Shown piece by piece: positions 53,818 to 62,243 of a stretch of DNA of 64,000 nucleotides. Below the pieces are notes generated by a model. It was not told the origin of the DNA, searched no databases, and saw only the letters and a list, made by a program, of their open reading frames with translations. Position 1 is the first letter of the stretch, and each line of letters starts with the position of its first letter. Source of the stretch: Stappia sp. TSB10P1A (GTDB taxonomy: Bacteria > Pseudomonadota > Alphaproteobacteria > Rhizobiales > Stappiaceae); NCBI RefSeq assembly GCF_900185725.1, contig NZ_FYAU01000003.1, forward strand, positions 1-64,000. The letters are read 5' to 3'. The position numbers and the translations under genes were made by a program.

Positions 53818-54831
53818 TCAGGCGAGGCGGCCGAACAGCCGCAGCCGGCTGATGCCGCCGTCGGGATGGATGTTGAGGCGCACATGGGTGACCGGGCCGA
53901 GCGGTCGCACCGCCTCCGCGCCGATGTCGTGGATCGCGTCGGCGGAGAGTTTCGTGCGCCCGACCAGTTCCTCCCAGAACATCGAGGAGGTGACGATGGC
54001 CCGGTCGAGATCGCCGGTCATGCCGGCAAGATCGGCTGCCTGCATCGAGCAGCTTTCCGGGAAATTGCCCTTGTAGAAGGCCGTGTCGACGCTGGCCCGC
54101 CCGATGATGCCGCGCGCGCCCAGTTCGACGATGATCCAGTCATGCCCCGGCTCGCGGCGCCGGCGGGTCTCCCAGCCGTCGCCCATGTTGAGCCCGCGTC
54201 CCGGCGCCAGCATCCGGTGATAGGCGCCGTAATGCGCGTCGGAAAACGCGACGATGCGCGCCCCGTTCAGCGCCGAGGCAAGGTCCAGCTCCGCAGCGCC
54301 CGCCGCCTGCCGGTCGAGCTCCGGCCGGCCATAGACGCGAAGGCGCGCAACGCCGCCGTCGGGATGGATGTGCAGCCGCACATGGGTCCACACGCCGGCG
54401 TCACTACAGGCGAAATAGTGGTGGGCGCTCGGTCCGAGCGGCGACATCGGCACCAGCTCGGTCCACCGGGTCCCTGCGTCCGGCTCGCCGGCACAGGCGG
54501 CGGCCTCGATGCGGCAGGCCGGCGGGTAGTTGCCGGTGAAATGCGAGGTGTCGACATCGAAGCCGGTGATGCGGCCGCGCACGGCCAGGCGCACCACCGC
54601 GATGTCGTGGCCCGGCCCCCGGCGGCGGCGCGATTCCCAGCCGTCCATCCACTTGCCGTTGTCGTCGTAGCGATCCGGATAGAACACCGCCGCATCGTCC
54701 GCGAGCATCCGCGAGACCTCGGCGAAGAAGTCGTCGGTGACCGACACCGCGGCCGCCCCAAGGCCGGCGGAGGCGAGGTTGATGTCCTTGCGGGCGAAGT
54801 CCGGACGGCTGTCCGGCTGAGGAGACGTCAT
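53818..54831 (-). CDS. alc: Allantoicase
   Basis: A 337-aa enzyme that hydrolyses allantoate to ureidoglycolate and urea in purine catabolism. It has the typical two homologous beta-sandwich halves, each with a W-E-(S/T)-R-R-R-R-x-P-G-H-D motif (GWESRRRRGPGHD and GWETRRRREPGHD) and a closing RLNIHPDGGISRLRLFG-type motif (VRLHIHPDGGVARLRVYG). The ATG at 54831 follows AAGGAC; an ATG at 54846 is possible. It lies 62 nt downstream of uraD and is probably cotranscribed. Repeats abut its 3' end. Confidence 0.95.
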   Translation of the reverse strand: MTSPQPDSRPDFARKDINLASAGLGAAAVSVTDDFFAEVSRMLADDAAVFYPDRYDDNGKWMDGWESRRRRGPGHDIAVVRLAVRGRITGFDVDTSHFTGNYPPACRIEAAACAGEPDAGTRWTELVPMSPLGPSAHHYFACSDAGVWTHVRLHIHPDGGVARLRVYGRPELDRQAAGAAELDLASALNGARIVAFSDAHYGAYHRMLAPGRGLNMGDGWETRRRREPGHDWIIVELGARGIIGRASVDTAFYKGNFPESCSMQAADLAGMTGDLDRAIVTSSMFWEELVGRTKLSADAIHDIGAEAVRPLGPVTHVRLNIHPDGGISRLRLFGRLA

Positions 54832-54893
54832 GACAGGGTCCTTCATGATAAGACGCGCGGGCGGCGCGCCGAAAAGGGCGACAGAAACCCGGC

Positions 54894-55448
54894 TCAGCCG
54901 GGAACGAGATCCTTGAGCCGCAGCAGCGCGATCCGCTCCACCTGGGCACAGGCGGTCGCAAACTCGGCAGCCCGGTCGTTGCCGACGCGCGCCTCGAAAT
55001 TCTCCAGGATCTCCGCCTTGCTGCGGCCCTTCACCGCCAGGATGAAGGGAAAGCCGAAGCGGGAGGTGTAAGCCTCGTTGAGGGCGGTGAAGCGGGCGCG
55101 CTCCGCATCGGTCAGCGCGTCGAGCCCGGCGGAGGCCTGCTCGCCGGCGGACTCCGCCGTCAGGCGCTTCGCCGCCGCCAGCTTGCCGGCAAGATCGGGA
55201 TGGGCGCGCAATACGGCGAGCCGTTCCTCCTCGCTCGCCGCGCGGAACTCTGCAACCAGCCGCGCATGCAGACCCGCGGCCGTATCGGCGTCCGGTCCCG
55301 CCCCCTTGGCCAGCCCCTTCGCCAGGGCCCGCTCGGCGATCCACGGCGAGTGCTCGAAGACCCCGCCGAACCGGGCGAGAAAGGCGGCGCGGTCCAAGCT
55401 TGAGGGACGCGTCGCGGAAGACGGATCGGGATGCTCGCTGACGGTCAC
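54894..55448 (-). CDS. uraD: OHCU decarboxylase
   Basis: A 184-aa 2-oxo-4-hydroxy-4-carboxy-5-ureidoimidazoline decarboxylase, which converts the second intermediate of urate oxidation stereospecifically to S-allantoin. The catalytic His and its loop are seen in LRAHPDLAGKL, with FLARFGGVFEHSPWIAERAL near the N-terminus and FGFPFILAVKGRSKAEIL near the C-terminus. The start is taken as the GTG at 55448, which has a CCGGAG site. It forms a uraD-alc unit. A LysR-type motif lies 56-75 nt upstream. Confidence 0.93.
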   Translation of the reverse strand: MTVSEHPDPSSATRPSSLDRAAFLARFGGVFEHSPWIAERALAKGLAKGAGPDADTAAGLHARLVAEFRAASEEERLAVLRAHPDLAGKLAAAKRLTAESAGEQASAGLDALTDAERARFTALNEAYTSRFGFPFILAVKGRSKAEILENFEARVGNDRAAEFATACAQVERIALLRLKDLVPG

Positions 55449-55503
55449 GGACGGGTTCTCCGGATGGGTTGGTCTATTGGTAATGCAAAACAATGACCAC
55501 CTC

Positions 55504-55523
55504 TTTCAAAATTTTCTTGAAAG
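55504..55523 (-). promoter_or_regulatory. LysR-type motif upstream of uraD-alc
   Basis: TTTCAAAATTTTCTTGAAAG, an inverted repeat CTTTCAA-N7-TTGAAAG, lies 56-75 bp before the uraD start. It matches the site at 56778-56797 upstream of lysR at 16 of 20 positions, so both are probable targets of the LysR regulator encoded between them. Confidence 0.6.
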
Positions 55524-55584
55524 ACATGTCCGCCGCGCCGGGGCTTGCTACCTTACTCAGGGCGCGCCGCCACCCTTGTCCCCG

Positions 55585-55668
55585 TTTGCGCGAGAGTGAT
55601 GCGAGTTTGCGACGGATTTTGCGCAGCTTTCTCGAAATCTCGCAAAATCCGTCGCAAACCCGCGCAAA
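55585..55668. repeat. Large nested inverted repeat (cruciform candidate)
   Basis: A perfect 19-bp inverted repeat (55605-55623 and 55641-55659; GTTTGCGACGGATTTTGCG and its complement) encloses a 17-nt loop. It is itself flanked by an outer 8-bp pair TTTGCGCG (55585-55592) / CGCGCAAA (55661-55668). No T run follows on either strand, so it is not an ordinary terminator. The rest of 55669-55840 shows nothing recognisable. Confidence 0.85.
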
Positions 55669-55840
55669 TTCCGCCGATTTCAGCGAATACTTCAACCGGA
55701 TTCCGGTTCTTTTCGGGGCGGACGGGGATAGATTCGGCCTCGATTTGCCCCCCCGCCGGCAGGAAAACGCCCCGTGGCGCCGATTTGTGCCCACGCCACT
55801 CCCGGTCCGGCATGCAGCCGATCCCCGCTCAGTCCCCTCC

Positions 55841-56761
55841 TCAGTCTCCGGCAAGGGCGGCATCGACCGCCGCCTTGCAGCCCGCCGTCACGAAGTCGAT
55901 GAACAGGCGGATCTTCGGGTCCTGGTAGCGCTTGTGCGGATAGAGGCAGGCGAGCTGCACCGGCAGCGGCGGCGTCGTGCGGCAGACCTCGACCAGCCGC
56001 CCGGCGCGCAGGTGATGCGCCACCTCGAATAGCGGCTTGTTGACGATGCCGCAGCCGGCAAGTGCCCAATCGGTGAGCACGTCGCCGTCGTCGGATTCGA
56101 ACGGCCCCGACACTTCATGGCGCTCCGGCCCGTTCGGACCCTGGAGCGTCCAGTTGAATTCGCTGGTGCCGGGAAAGCGCAGCAGCAGGCAGGAATGGCG
56201 GCCGCGCACCAGCTCCGCGCCGCTTTCCGGCGTGCCATGGGCGGCCAGATAGGCGGGCGCGGCGCACAGCACCCGCGCGCAGTCGACGACGGGGCGCATC
56301 TTCAGGGCCGAATCGGCCGGCTGGCCCAGCACGAAGGCGATATCCAGCCCCTCGCCCAGCACGTCGACCTTGCGGTCGGACAGCCGCAGCCGCACGTCGA
56401 TATCCGGATATTCCGCCTTGAACGCCGGGATCAAGGGCGCCACCAGCCGCCGGCCGAGGCCGAGCGGGGCGGCGACGAAGATCGAGCCGCGCGGATGGCG
56501 GGCGACATCGGCCACCGCCGCCTCCGCCTCCTCGATGGCGTCGAGGATCTTCACCGCGCCCTTGTAGAAGATCGCCCCGTGCTCGGTCGGCGTCAGCTTG
56601 CGCGTCGTGCGGTTGAACAGGCGCACGCCGAGATGCTTTTCCAGCTCGCCGATGCGGCTCGACACCACCGCCGGCGAGACCCGCTGGTCGCGCGCCGCCG
56701 CCGACATCGAGCCGAGATCGACAGCCCGCACGAAAACCCGGAGAGTGTTCACATAGGACAT
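55841..56761 (-). CDS. LysR family transcriptional regulator
   Basis: A 306-aa LysR-type regulator. The N-terminal HTH covers residues 1-60 (LGSMSAAARDQRVSPAVVSS, then RIGELEKHLGVRLFNRTTRK). The C-terminal effector domain is a periplasmic-binding-like fold (GSIFVAAPLGLGRRLVAPLI). It sits between uraD-alc and the divergent puuD, flanked by two copies of a TTTCAA-N7-TTGA motif, so it is the likely purine-catabolism regulator, perhaps sensing urate or an intermediate; the effector is inferred. The LTTR subgroup with VSPAVVSSRIGELE resembles the CrgA-like group. Confidence 0.92.
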   Translation of the reverse strand: MSYVNTLRVFVRAVDLGSMSAAARDQRVSPAVVSSRIGELEKHLGVRLFNRTTRKLTPTEHGAIFYKGAVKILDAIEEAEAAVADVARHPRGSIFVAAPLGLGRRLVAPLIPAFKAEYPDIDVRLRLSDRKVDVLGEGLDIAFVLGQPADSALKMRPVVDCARVLCAAPAYLAAHGTPESGAELVRGRHSCLLLRFPGTSEFNWTLQGPNGPERHEVSGPFESDDGDVLTDWALAGCGIVNKPLFEVAHHLRAGRLVEVCRTTPPLPVQLACLYPHKRYQDPKIRLFIDFVTAGCKAAVDAALAGD

Positions 56762-56777
56762 GGGCGGCTCGTATCGC

Positions 56778-56797
56778 TTTCAAGAAATTCTTGATAG
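56778..56797. promoter_or_regulatory. LysR-type operator in the lysR/puuD divergent region
   Basis: TTTCAAGAAATTCTTGATAG contains the palindrome TCAAGAA-A-TTCTTGA and lies 17-36 bp upstream of the lysR start and about 170 bp before puuD. Its resemblance to the uraD site supports autoregulation and control of puuD. Confidence 0.65.
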
Positions 56798-56964
56798 TGA
56801 TCGAAGCATATCGCGACTTTTTTGCAAATCGCGGATCTGCCACTCTCGCGCGACATCCCGCCTGGCGATCTGCGGGCGGTTGGCACGTTTCGTGATTGGG
56901 ATTGACGCGCAGCCGGCGGCCGGCGCAGTGGCTCGGGGCGCGGCCCCTTGGGAGGGAAAGAGTT

Positions 56965-58200
56965 ATGGAAGTGGCGATTGCCTGGGACTGGCTGTCCTTC
57001 GCCTTGCGCTGGCTGCATGTGGTGACGGCGATCGCCTGGATCGGCTCGTCCTTCTATTTCATCGCCCTCGATCTCGGCTTGCGCAAGGCACCCGACCTAC
57101 CCCCTGGCGCCCATGGCGAGGAATGGCAGGTCCATGGCGGCGGCTTCTACCATATCCGCAAATATCTGGTTGCGCCCGCCACCCTTCCCGAGCACCTGAC
57201 CTGGTTCAAGTGGGAGAGCTACGCCACCTGGCTCTCCGGCTTCGCGCTGATGTGCGTCGTCTATTATGCCGGCGCCGATCTCTACATGATCGATCCGTCC
57301 GTGATGGAGCTGTCGCGGCCGGGCGCCATCGCGCTCTCCATCGCCTCCATCGCCTTCGGCTGGATCGTCTACGACCTGCTCTGCCGCTCGCCGCTGGGGC
57401 GCAGCACCACCGGCTTGATGCTGCTGCTCTACGTCGTGCTGGTCGCCATGGCCTGGGGCTACACCCAGGTCTTCACGGGCCGCGCCGCCTTCCTGCATCT
57501 CGGCGCCTTCACCGCCACCATCATGTCGGCCAATGTCTTCCTGCTGATCATCCCCAACCAGAAGAAGGTGGTCGCCGCGCTGCTGGCCGGTCAGACGCCG
57601 GACTCTTCGCTTGGCGCCCAGGCCAAGCAGCGCTCGCTGCACAACAATTACCTCACTCTCCCCGTCGTCTTTTTGATGCTGTCCAATCATTATCCCCTGG
57701 CCTTCGCGACGCAGTACAATTGGGCGATCGCCTCGCTGGTTTTCCTGATGGGCGTCACGATACGGCACTTCTTCAACACCACCCACGCCCGCAAGGAAGC
57801 GCCGTGGTGGACCTGGTTCGTCACCGCCGCGCTCTTCCTCGCCGTCGTCTGGCTGTCGACCCTGCGCCCGGACGAAGAGGCGGGCGACACGGCACAGACC
57901 TATCGCCGGCTGCCGCCGCAGATCGCCCGCTTCGTCGATGACGGGCATTTCGAGGCGGCCCGCGACACGGTGCTGACGCGCTGCTCCATGTGCCATGCGG
58001 CCGAGCCCTTGTGGGAGGGAATGGCGGCAGCGCCCAAGGGCGTGCGGCTGGAAAGCGACGAGGAAATCGCCGCCCATGCCCGCGAGATCTACCTGCAGGC
58101 CGGCATCACCCATGCGATGCCGCCGGCCAACATCACCTCGATCGAGCCGGACGAGCGCGCCATCCTCGCGGCCTGGTATCGCAGCGCCACGTCCCGCTGA
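56965..58200 (+). CDS. puuD: Membrane urate oxidase with cytochrome c domain
   Basis: A 411-aa PuuD-type urate hydroxylase. The N-terminal 300 residues contain eight predicted membrane helices (LRWLHVVTAIAWIGSSFYF, IALDLGLRKAPDL) with conserved His residues for heme-independent urate oxidation coupled to the chain. The C-terminal domain carries a c-type heme site Cys340-Ser-Met-Cys343-His344 (LTRCSMCHAAEPLW) with distal Met (HAMPPANITS). Electrons from urate enter the respiratory chain, so no peroxide is made. GGGAGGGAAAGAGTT precedes the ATG. It is divergent from lysR. Confidence 0.93.
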   Translation: MEVAIAWDWLSFALRWLHVVTAIAWIGSSFYFIALDLGLRKAPDLPPGAHGEEWQVHGGGFYHIRKYLVAPATLPEHLTWFKWESYATWLSGFALMCVVYYAGADLYMIDPSVMELSRPGAIALSIASIAFGWIVYDLLCRSPLGRSTTGLMLLLYVVLVAMAWGYTQVFTGRAAFLHLGAFTATIMSANVFLLIIPNQKKVVAALLAGQTPDSSLGAQAKQRSLHNNYLTLPVVFLMLSNHYPLAFATQYNWAIASLVFLMGVTIRHFFNTTHARKEAPWWTWFVTAALFLAVVWLSTLRPDEEAGDTAQTYRRLPPQIARFVDDGHFEAARDTVLTRCSMCHAAEPLWEGMAAAPKGVRLESDEEIAAHAREIYLQAGITHAMPPANITSIEPDERAILAAWYRSATSR

Positions 58201-58346
58201 CATCGTGTGAGGCGATGCAAGCCTGCAACAGGGCGACGCAAGCCGGTCACAATGCCGCGAAATCGCTTCTTGGTAAGGGTTCGGTCAGCTAAACCGGATT
58301 ACACAAGTCTTCTCAGACGCCGACAGCCGGAGCAGGCCCGACCGCC

Positions 58347-59177
58347 ATGCGCAAGACCTCCCTCGTTTCCGCCCTCACCGCCACCGCCCTTCTGGCCGGT
58401 GCGAGCCTTGCCGCTCCCTCCGCCCTTGCCCAGGACGGCATGGCGGCGCCGCAGGACATGCCGCTGCCGTCGAAGCAATATGTGATCGACGTCGGCGTCG
58501 GCGCCCTGGTCTCGCCGAAATACGAAGGCGCGGACAAGATGATGGTGTCGCCGCTGCCGATCATCTCCTTCGGCCGCTTCTATCTGCCGGGCCTCGGCCA
58601 GGTCTCGGACGGCGAGAAGACCACCCGCGGCTTCTTCGTCTTCCCCTCGATCAACTTCCTGGGCGAGCGCAAGGCCTCCGACAGCGTCAAGCTGACCGGC
58701 ACCAAGAAGATCGACTGGGCGCTGGAACTGGGCCTTGGCGCCGGCTTCCGCTACGACTGGTTCAGCGCCTTCGTCGAGCTTCGCCAGGGCATGAACGGCC
58801 ATACCGGCCAGGTCGGTCAGGTCGGCGCGGACATCATCCTCAATCCGATGGAGCGGCTGGAACTTGCCTTCGGCCCGCGCGCCGACTTCGCCAGCGGCAA
58901 ATACATGAGCACCTATCTCGGTGTCACCGCCGCCGAGGCGGCCGCCTCGCTCGGCAACCTGACGCCCTACACGATCGGCGGCGGCTTCAAGTCCGTCGGC
59001 CTGTCCGGCCGCGCCAGCTACGCGGTCACCGACACCACCGCGCTGCATCTGCAGGCCGGCTGGGACCGCTATATCGGCGATGCCCGCAAGAGCCCGATCG
59101 TCCGCCGCGGCCACGAGAACCAGTTCTCCGTCGGCGTCGGCGTCACCTATCGCTTCGCCTTCGACCTGTTCGACTGA
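58347..59177 (+). CDS. MipA/OmpV family outer-membrane protein
   Basis: A 276-aa outer-membrane beta-barrel. The signal peptide ends around residue 28 (ALAQDG). Family motifs are YVIDVGVGALVSPKYEGADK, followed by PLPIISFGRFYLPG, and the C-terminal VGVGVTYRFAFDLFD, ending in the aromatic residue required by the barrel-assembly machinery. MipA scaffolds peptidoglycan enzymes in E. coli, while OmpV-like proteins have been linked to antibiotic uptake; the role here is open. It is followed by the glycosylase gene after 28 nt. Confidence 0.9.
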   Translation: MRKTSLVSALTATALLAGASLAAPSALAQDGMAAPQDMPLPSKQYVIDVGVGALVSPKYEGADKMMVSPLPIISFGRFYLPGLGQVSDGEKTTRGFFVFPSINFLGERKASDSVKLTGTKKIDWALELGLGAGFRYDWFSAFVELRQGMNGHTGQVGQVGADIILNPMERLELAFGPRADFASGKYMSTYLGVTAAEAAASLGNLTPYTIGGGFKSVGLSGRASYAVTDTTALHLQAGWDRYIGDARKSPIVRRGHENQFSVGVGVTYRFAFDLFD

Positions 59178-59205
59178 CGAAACGACCGGGACCGGCGGCA
59201 TTCCG

Positions 59206-59868
59206 ATGCCGGATCACGGCCGCCTTCCTCCGCGCATCGACGACGAGCAGGACCTCGCCGTCGGTCTTGCCGCGCTGCTTGTCCTCGCGCCGGATCTCGG
59301 CCGCCTCGCCGCCGCCGGCGACCCGCTGCCGCTGCGCCGCCACCCGCCGACCTTCGCCGAGCTTGCCCGCATCGTCACCGCGCAGCAGGTCTCGCTGGCC
59401 AGCGCCGCCGCCATCTACGGCCGGCTGGAAACCCTGATCGCCCCGTTCGAAGCCGAAACCGTCTTGCGCCTTGCCGACGACGACCTCGGCCAGGCCGGCC
59501 TGTCGCGAGCCAAGATCGCCAGCTTTCGCACCATTGCCGAGGCCGTCGCCGGCGGCCTCGACCTCGCCGGTCTCGTCGACCTGCCGGCGGAGGAGGCCCG
59601 CGCCCGTCTCGTCTCCTTGCGCGGCATCGGGCCGTGGACGGCGGATGTCTTCCTGCTGTTCTGTGCTGGGCACCCGGATGTCTTTCCCGCCGGCGATGTC
59701 GCCCTGCAGGAAGCCTTGCGCGATGCCCTTGCGCTGGACGCCCGGCCCAGCACCCGCGAGGCGGAGCGGCTCGCCCGGCGCTGGTCGCCCTGGCGCGGCG
59801 TCGCCGCGCGGCTGCTTTGGGCGCATTACCGCCGCCTCACCGGCCGCGGCACCGGCCTGCCGGTGTGA
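59206..59868 (+). CDS. DNA-3-methyladenine glycosylase II (AlkA-like)
   Basis: A 220-aa HhH-GPD DNA repair glycosylase that removes alkylated bases. The helix-hairpin-helix is LRGIGPWTA (138-146), the catalytic aspartate Asp164 lies in VFPAGDVALQEAL, and QQVS (60-63) is the usual strand-invasion or recognition region. It is shorter than E. coli AlkA because it lacks the N-terminal domain. It ends one base before the convergent YkvA-type gene. Substrate range (3-methyladenine, hypoxanthine) is inferred from the family. Confidence 0.93.
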   Translation: MPDHGRLPPRIDDEQDLAVGLAALLVLAPDLGRLAAAGDPLPLRRHPPTFAELARIVTAQQVSLASAAAIYGRLETLIAPFEAETVLRLADDDLGQAGLSRAKIASFRTIAEAVAGGLDLAGLVDLPAEEARARLVSLRGIGPWTADVFLLFCAGHPDVFPAGDVALQEALRDALALDARPSTREAERLARRWSPWRGVAARLLWAHYRRLTGRGTGLPV

Positions 59869-60282
59869 TCAGCCCCGGCTGTTTTCGTTCTTGTTCTTGT
59901 TCTGGCTCTTGTTCTCGTCCTTGCCGAGCCCGACACGCGCCGCCTCCCGGTGCTCCTCCCGCATATGGCTGCCGATCAGTGCCAGCACGCCGAGCAGCAC
60001 GCTGGCATCGTCGGTAAAGCCGATGCCGAGGATCGCATCGGGGATCAGGTCGAAGGGCATGACGAAATAGGCAAGGCCGGCAAAGATCGTGCCGCGCACG
60101 CGCACCGGCGTCGCCGGGTCGATGGCGCAGTAATAGGCGGCGATGACATCCTCCATGAACGGGATCTGCCGCGCCGCCTTGCGCGCCACCTTGAACAGGC
60201 GCGCGCCGACCCGCTCCTCTCGGCCCTCTTCGGGGCCGAGGAATTCGGGATTGATGCCGAGATCGTCGTAGCGTGCCGCCAT
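59869..60282 (-). CDS. YkvA/DUF1232 family membrane-associated protein
   Basis: A 137-aa protein of the YkvA (DUF1232) family. The signature CAIDPATPVRVRGTIFAGLA, then YFVMPFDLIPDAILGIGFTD, is complete, and a second hydrophobic segment follows (ASVLLGVLALIGSHMR). The C-terminal tail KDENKSQNKNKNENSRG is strikingly Asn/Lys-rich for this GC-rich genome, encoded by TTGTTCTTG-type repeats. The ATG at 60282 has an AAGGAG site. The function of the family is unknown. Confidence 0.9.
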   Translation of the reverse strand: MAARYDDLGINPEFLGPEEGREERVGARLFKVARKAARQIPFMEDVIAAYYCAIDPATPVRVRGTIFAGLAYFVMPFDLIPDAILGIGFTDDASVLLGVLALIGSHMREEHREAARVGLGKDENKSQNKNKNENSRG

Positions 60283-60335
60283 GCCTGCCGTCTCCTTGCC
60301 GGACCTCATCAAGGTCCTGCGGACAGCCCCCCGAC

Positions 60336-60414
60336 GGGCCGGAACGGCCCGCATTACCCTAGAATTGGGCCGGAACGGCCCGCATTACCCTAGAATTGGG
60401 CCGGAACGGCCCGC
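60336..60414. repeat. 31-bp hairpin iterons
   Basis: Two and a half head-to-tail 31-bp units (60336-60366, 60367-60397, 60398-60414) each open with the palindrome GGGCCG-GAA-CGGCCC and continue GCATTACCCTAGAATT. They lie between purH and the YkvA-type gene. Confidence 0.92.
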
Positions 60415-60440
60415 GCCCGCCCCTTATGTGGGGCGGGCGC
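60413..60440. terminator. Strong hairpin downstream of purH
   Basis: A perfect 11-bp inverted repeat GCGCCCGCCCC / GGGGCGGGCGC (60413-60423 and 60430-60440) with loop TTATGT overlaps the third iteron. It lacks a T run on the purH strand, so it may slow exonucleases or terminate with Rho rather than act as a classical terminator. Confidence 0.5.
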
Positions 60441-60496
60441 GGTGCATTTTCAAAGATCCGGGCGAGAAAGGCCTGAGCCGGCCGCCACGAGAGCCG

Positions 60497-62113
60497 TCAG
60501 TGGCGGAAGTGCCGCATGCCGGTGAAGACCATGGCGAGCCCGGCCTCGTCGGCCGCCGCGATCACGTCCGCATCGCGCATCGAGCCGCCCGGCTGGATCA
60601 CCGCTGTCGCCCCGGCGGCAGCCGCTGCCAGCAGGCCATCGGCGAAGGGGAAGAAGGCATCGGAGGCCACCACCGAGCCGATCGTGTTCGGCCGGTCGGC
60701 ACCGGCCGCCTCCGCGGCGTCCTCGGCCTTGCGCGCAGCGATGCGGGCGCTGTCGATGCGGCTCATCTGGCCGGCGCCGATGCCGGCGGTCGCGCCCTCG
60801 CGCACATAGACGATGGCGTTCGACTTGACGTGCTTGGCGACGCGGAAGGCGAACTTGAGATCGGCCATCTCCTGTTCGCTGGGCGCGCGCTTGGTCACCA
60901 CCTTGAGGTCGAGATCCTCCACCGTACCGGTGTCGCGATCCTGCACCAGGAGACCGCCGGCCACCGACTTGACGATGCGGGCGCCGGCGCGCGGGTCGGC
61001 GAGGCCGCCGGTGATCAAAAGGCGCAGGTTCTTCTTGGTGGCGACGATGGCGAGCGCCTCGTCGCTGGCCTCCGGCGCGATGATCACCTCGGTGAAGATC
61101 TTGACGATCTCCTCGGCCGCGGCCGCGTCCAGCTTGCTGTTGAGCGCGACGATGCCGCCGAAGGCGGAGACCGGATCGCAGGCCAGCGCCTTCAGATAGG
61201 CCTCCTTCAGGCTCGCGCCCATCGCGACGCCGCAGGGGTTGGCGTGCTTGATGATGGCGACCGCCGGCGACACGCCCGGATCGAACTCGCTGACCAGTTC
61301 GAAGGCGGCATCCGTGTCGTTGATGTTGTTGTAGGACAGTTCCTTGCCCTGCACCTGGCGGGCGGTGGCGACGCCGAAGCGCCGCTCCGGCGTCAGGTAG
61401 AACGCCGCCTTCTGATGCGGGTTCTCGCCATAGCGCATGACGGAAGCGAGACGTCCGCCAAAGGCGACATGGGCCGGCGCGTCCTCGCCGATGGCGGCGG
61501 CGAACCAGTTGGAAACCGCCGCGTCATAGGCCGCCGTGCGGGCGAAGGCCTTCTGCGCCAGCCGCTTGCGCAGCGCCAGCGGTACCTGGCCGTCGTTCTC
61601 GCCGAGCGCCTCGATCACCTCGGCATAGTCGGCCGGATCGCTGACCATCGTCACATAGGCGTGGTTCTTGGCCGCGGCGCGGGTCATCGCCGGACCGCCG
61701 ATGTCGATGTTCTCGATGGCGAGCGCGAAATCGGCGCCGGAGGCGACCGTCTCCTCGAAGGGATAGAGATTGACGCAGACGAGATCGATGCCGGTAATCC
61801 CGTGGTCTTTCATCGCCGCGGCATGCTCGGCATCGTCGCGAATGGCGAGCAGCCCGCCATGCACCGCCGGATGCAGCGTCTTGACGCGCCCGTCCATGAT
61901 CTCGGGAAAGCCGGTGACTTCCGAAATGTCGAGCACCGTCAGTCCGGCATCGGACAGCGTCTTGCGCGTGCCGCCGGTGGAGACCAGTTCGACGCCGAGG
62001 CCGGCCAGGGCGGTCGCGAACTCGACGAGGCCCGTCTTGTCCGAGACGGAGAGCAGCGCGCGCCTGACGCGAACGAGATCGGGAACGGGGATGCGTTTCG
62101 ACACCACGGCCAT
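60497..62113 (-). CDS. purH: Bifunctional AICAR formyltransferase/IMP cyclohydrolase
   Basis: A 538-aa enzyme that formylates AICAR with 10-formyl-THF and closes the ring to IMP, the last two steps of purine synthesis. The N-terminal IMP cyclohydrolase domain begins [20 protein letters not shown] and includes [16 protein letters not shown]. The transformylase domain has [16 protein letters not shown] and the catalytic Lys-His in [15 protein letters not shown]. Length is normal. AAGGACCC precedes the ATG at 62113. It follows the heparinase-domain gene on the same strand, as in many Rhizobiales. Confidence 0.97.
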   Translation of the reverse strand: MAVVSKRIPVPDLVRVRRALLSVSDKTGLVEFATALAGLGVELVSTGGTRKTLSDAGLTVLDISEVTGFPEIMDGRVKTLHPAVHGGLLAIRDDAEHAAAMKDHGITGIDLVCVNLYPFEETVASGADFALAIENIDIGGPAMTRAAAKNHAYVTMVSDPADYAEVIEALGENDGQVPLALRKRLAQKAFARTAAYDAAVSNWFAAAIGEDAPAHVAFGGRLASVMRYGENPHQKAAFYLTPERRFGVATARQVQGKELSYNNINDTDAAFELVSEFDPGVSPAVAIIKHANPCGVAMGASLKEAYLKALACDPVSAFGGIVALNSKLDAAAAEEIVKIFTEVIIAPEASDEALAIVATKKNLRLLITGGLADPRAGARIVKSVAGGLLVQDRDTGTVEDLDLKVVTKRAPSEQEMADLKFAFRVAKHVKSNAIVYVREGATAGIGAGQMSRIDSARIAARKAEDAAEAAGADRPNTIGSVVASDAFFPFADGLLAAAAAGATAVIQPGGSMRDADVIAAADEAGLAMVFTGMRHFRH

Positions 62114-62243
62114 TGCGGAGGGTCCTTCGGGTTTTCGGCGGGACAGTGATGTTGGTGCGCCTAGCACGAAGCGCGGAAAACCGGAAGCCGACGAAGGGGG
62201 ATTGGGTAAAAAATGCGCAAGGCGCGGCAGAAGGCCGCTCTGG

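Noticed and set aside
55585-55668. Inverted repeat as the lysR terminator
   Set aside because: No T run follows the stem in the lysR direction and it lies about 170 bp beyond the stop codon.
60336-60414. Possible CRISPR array
   Set aside because: The units are directly abutting with no unique spacers, and no cas genes are present.
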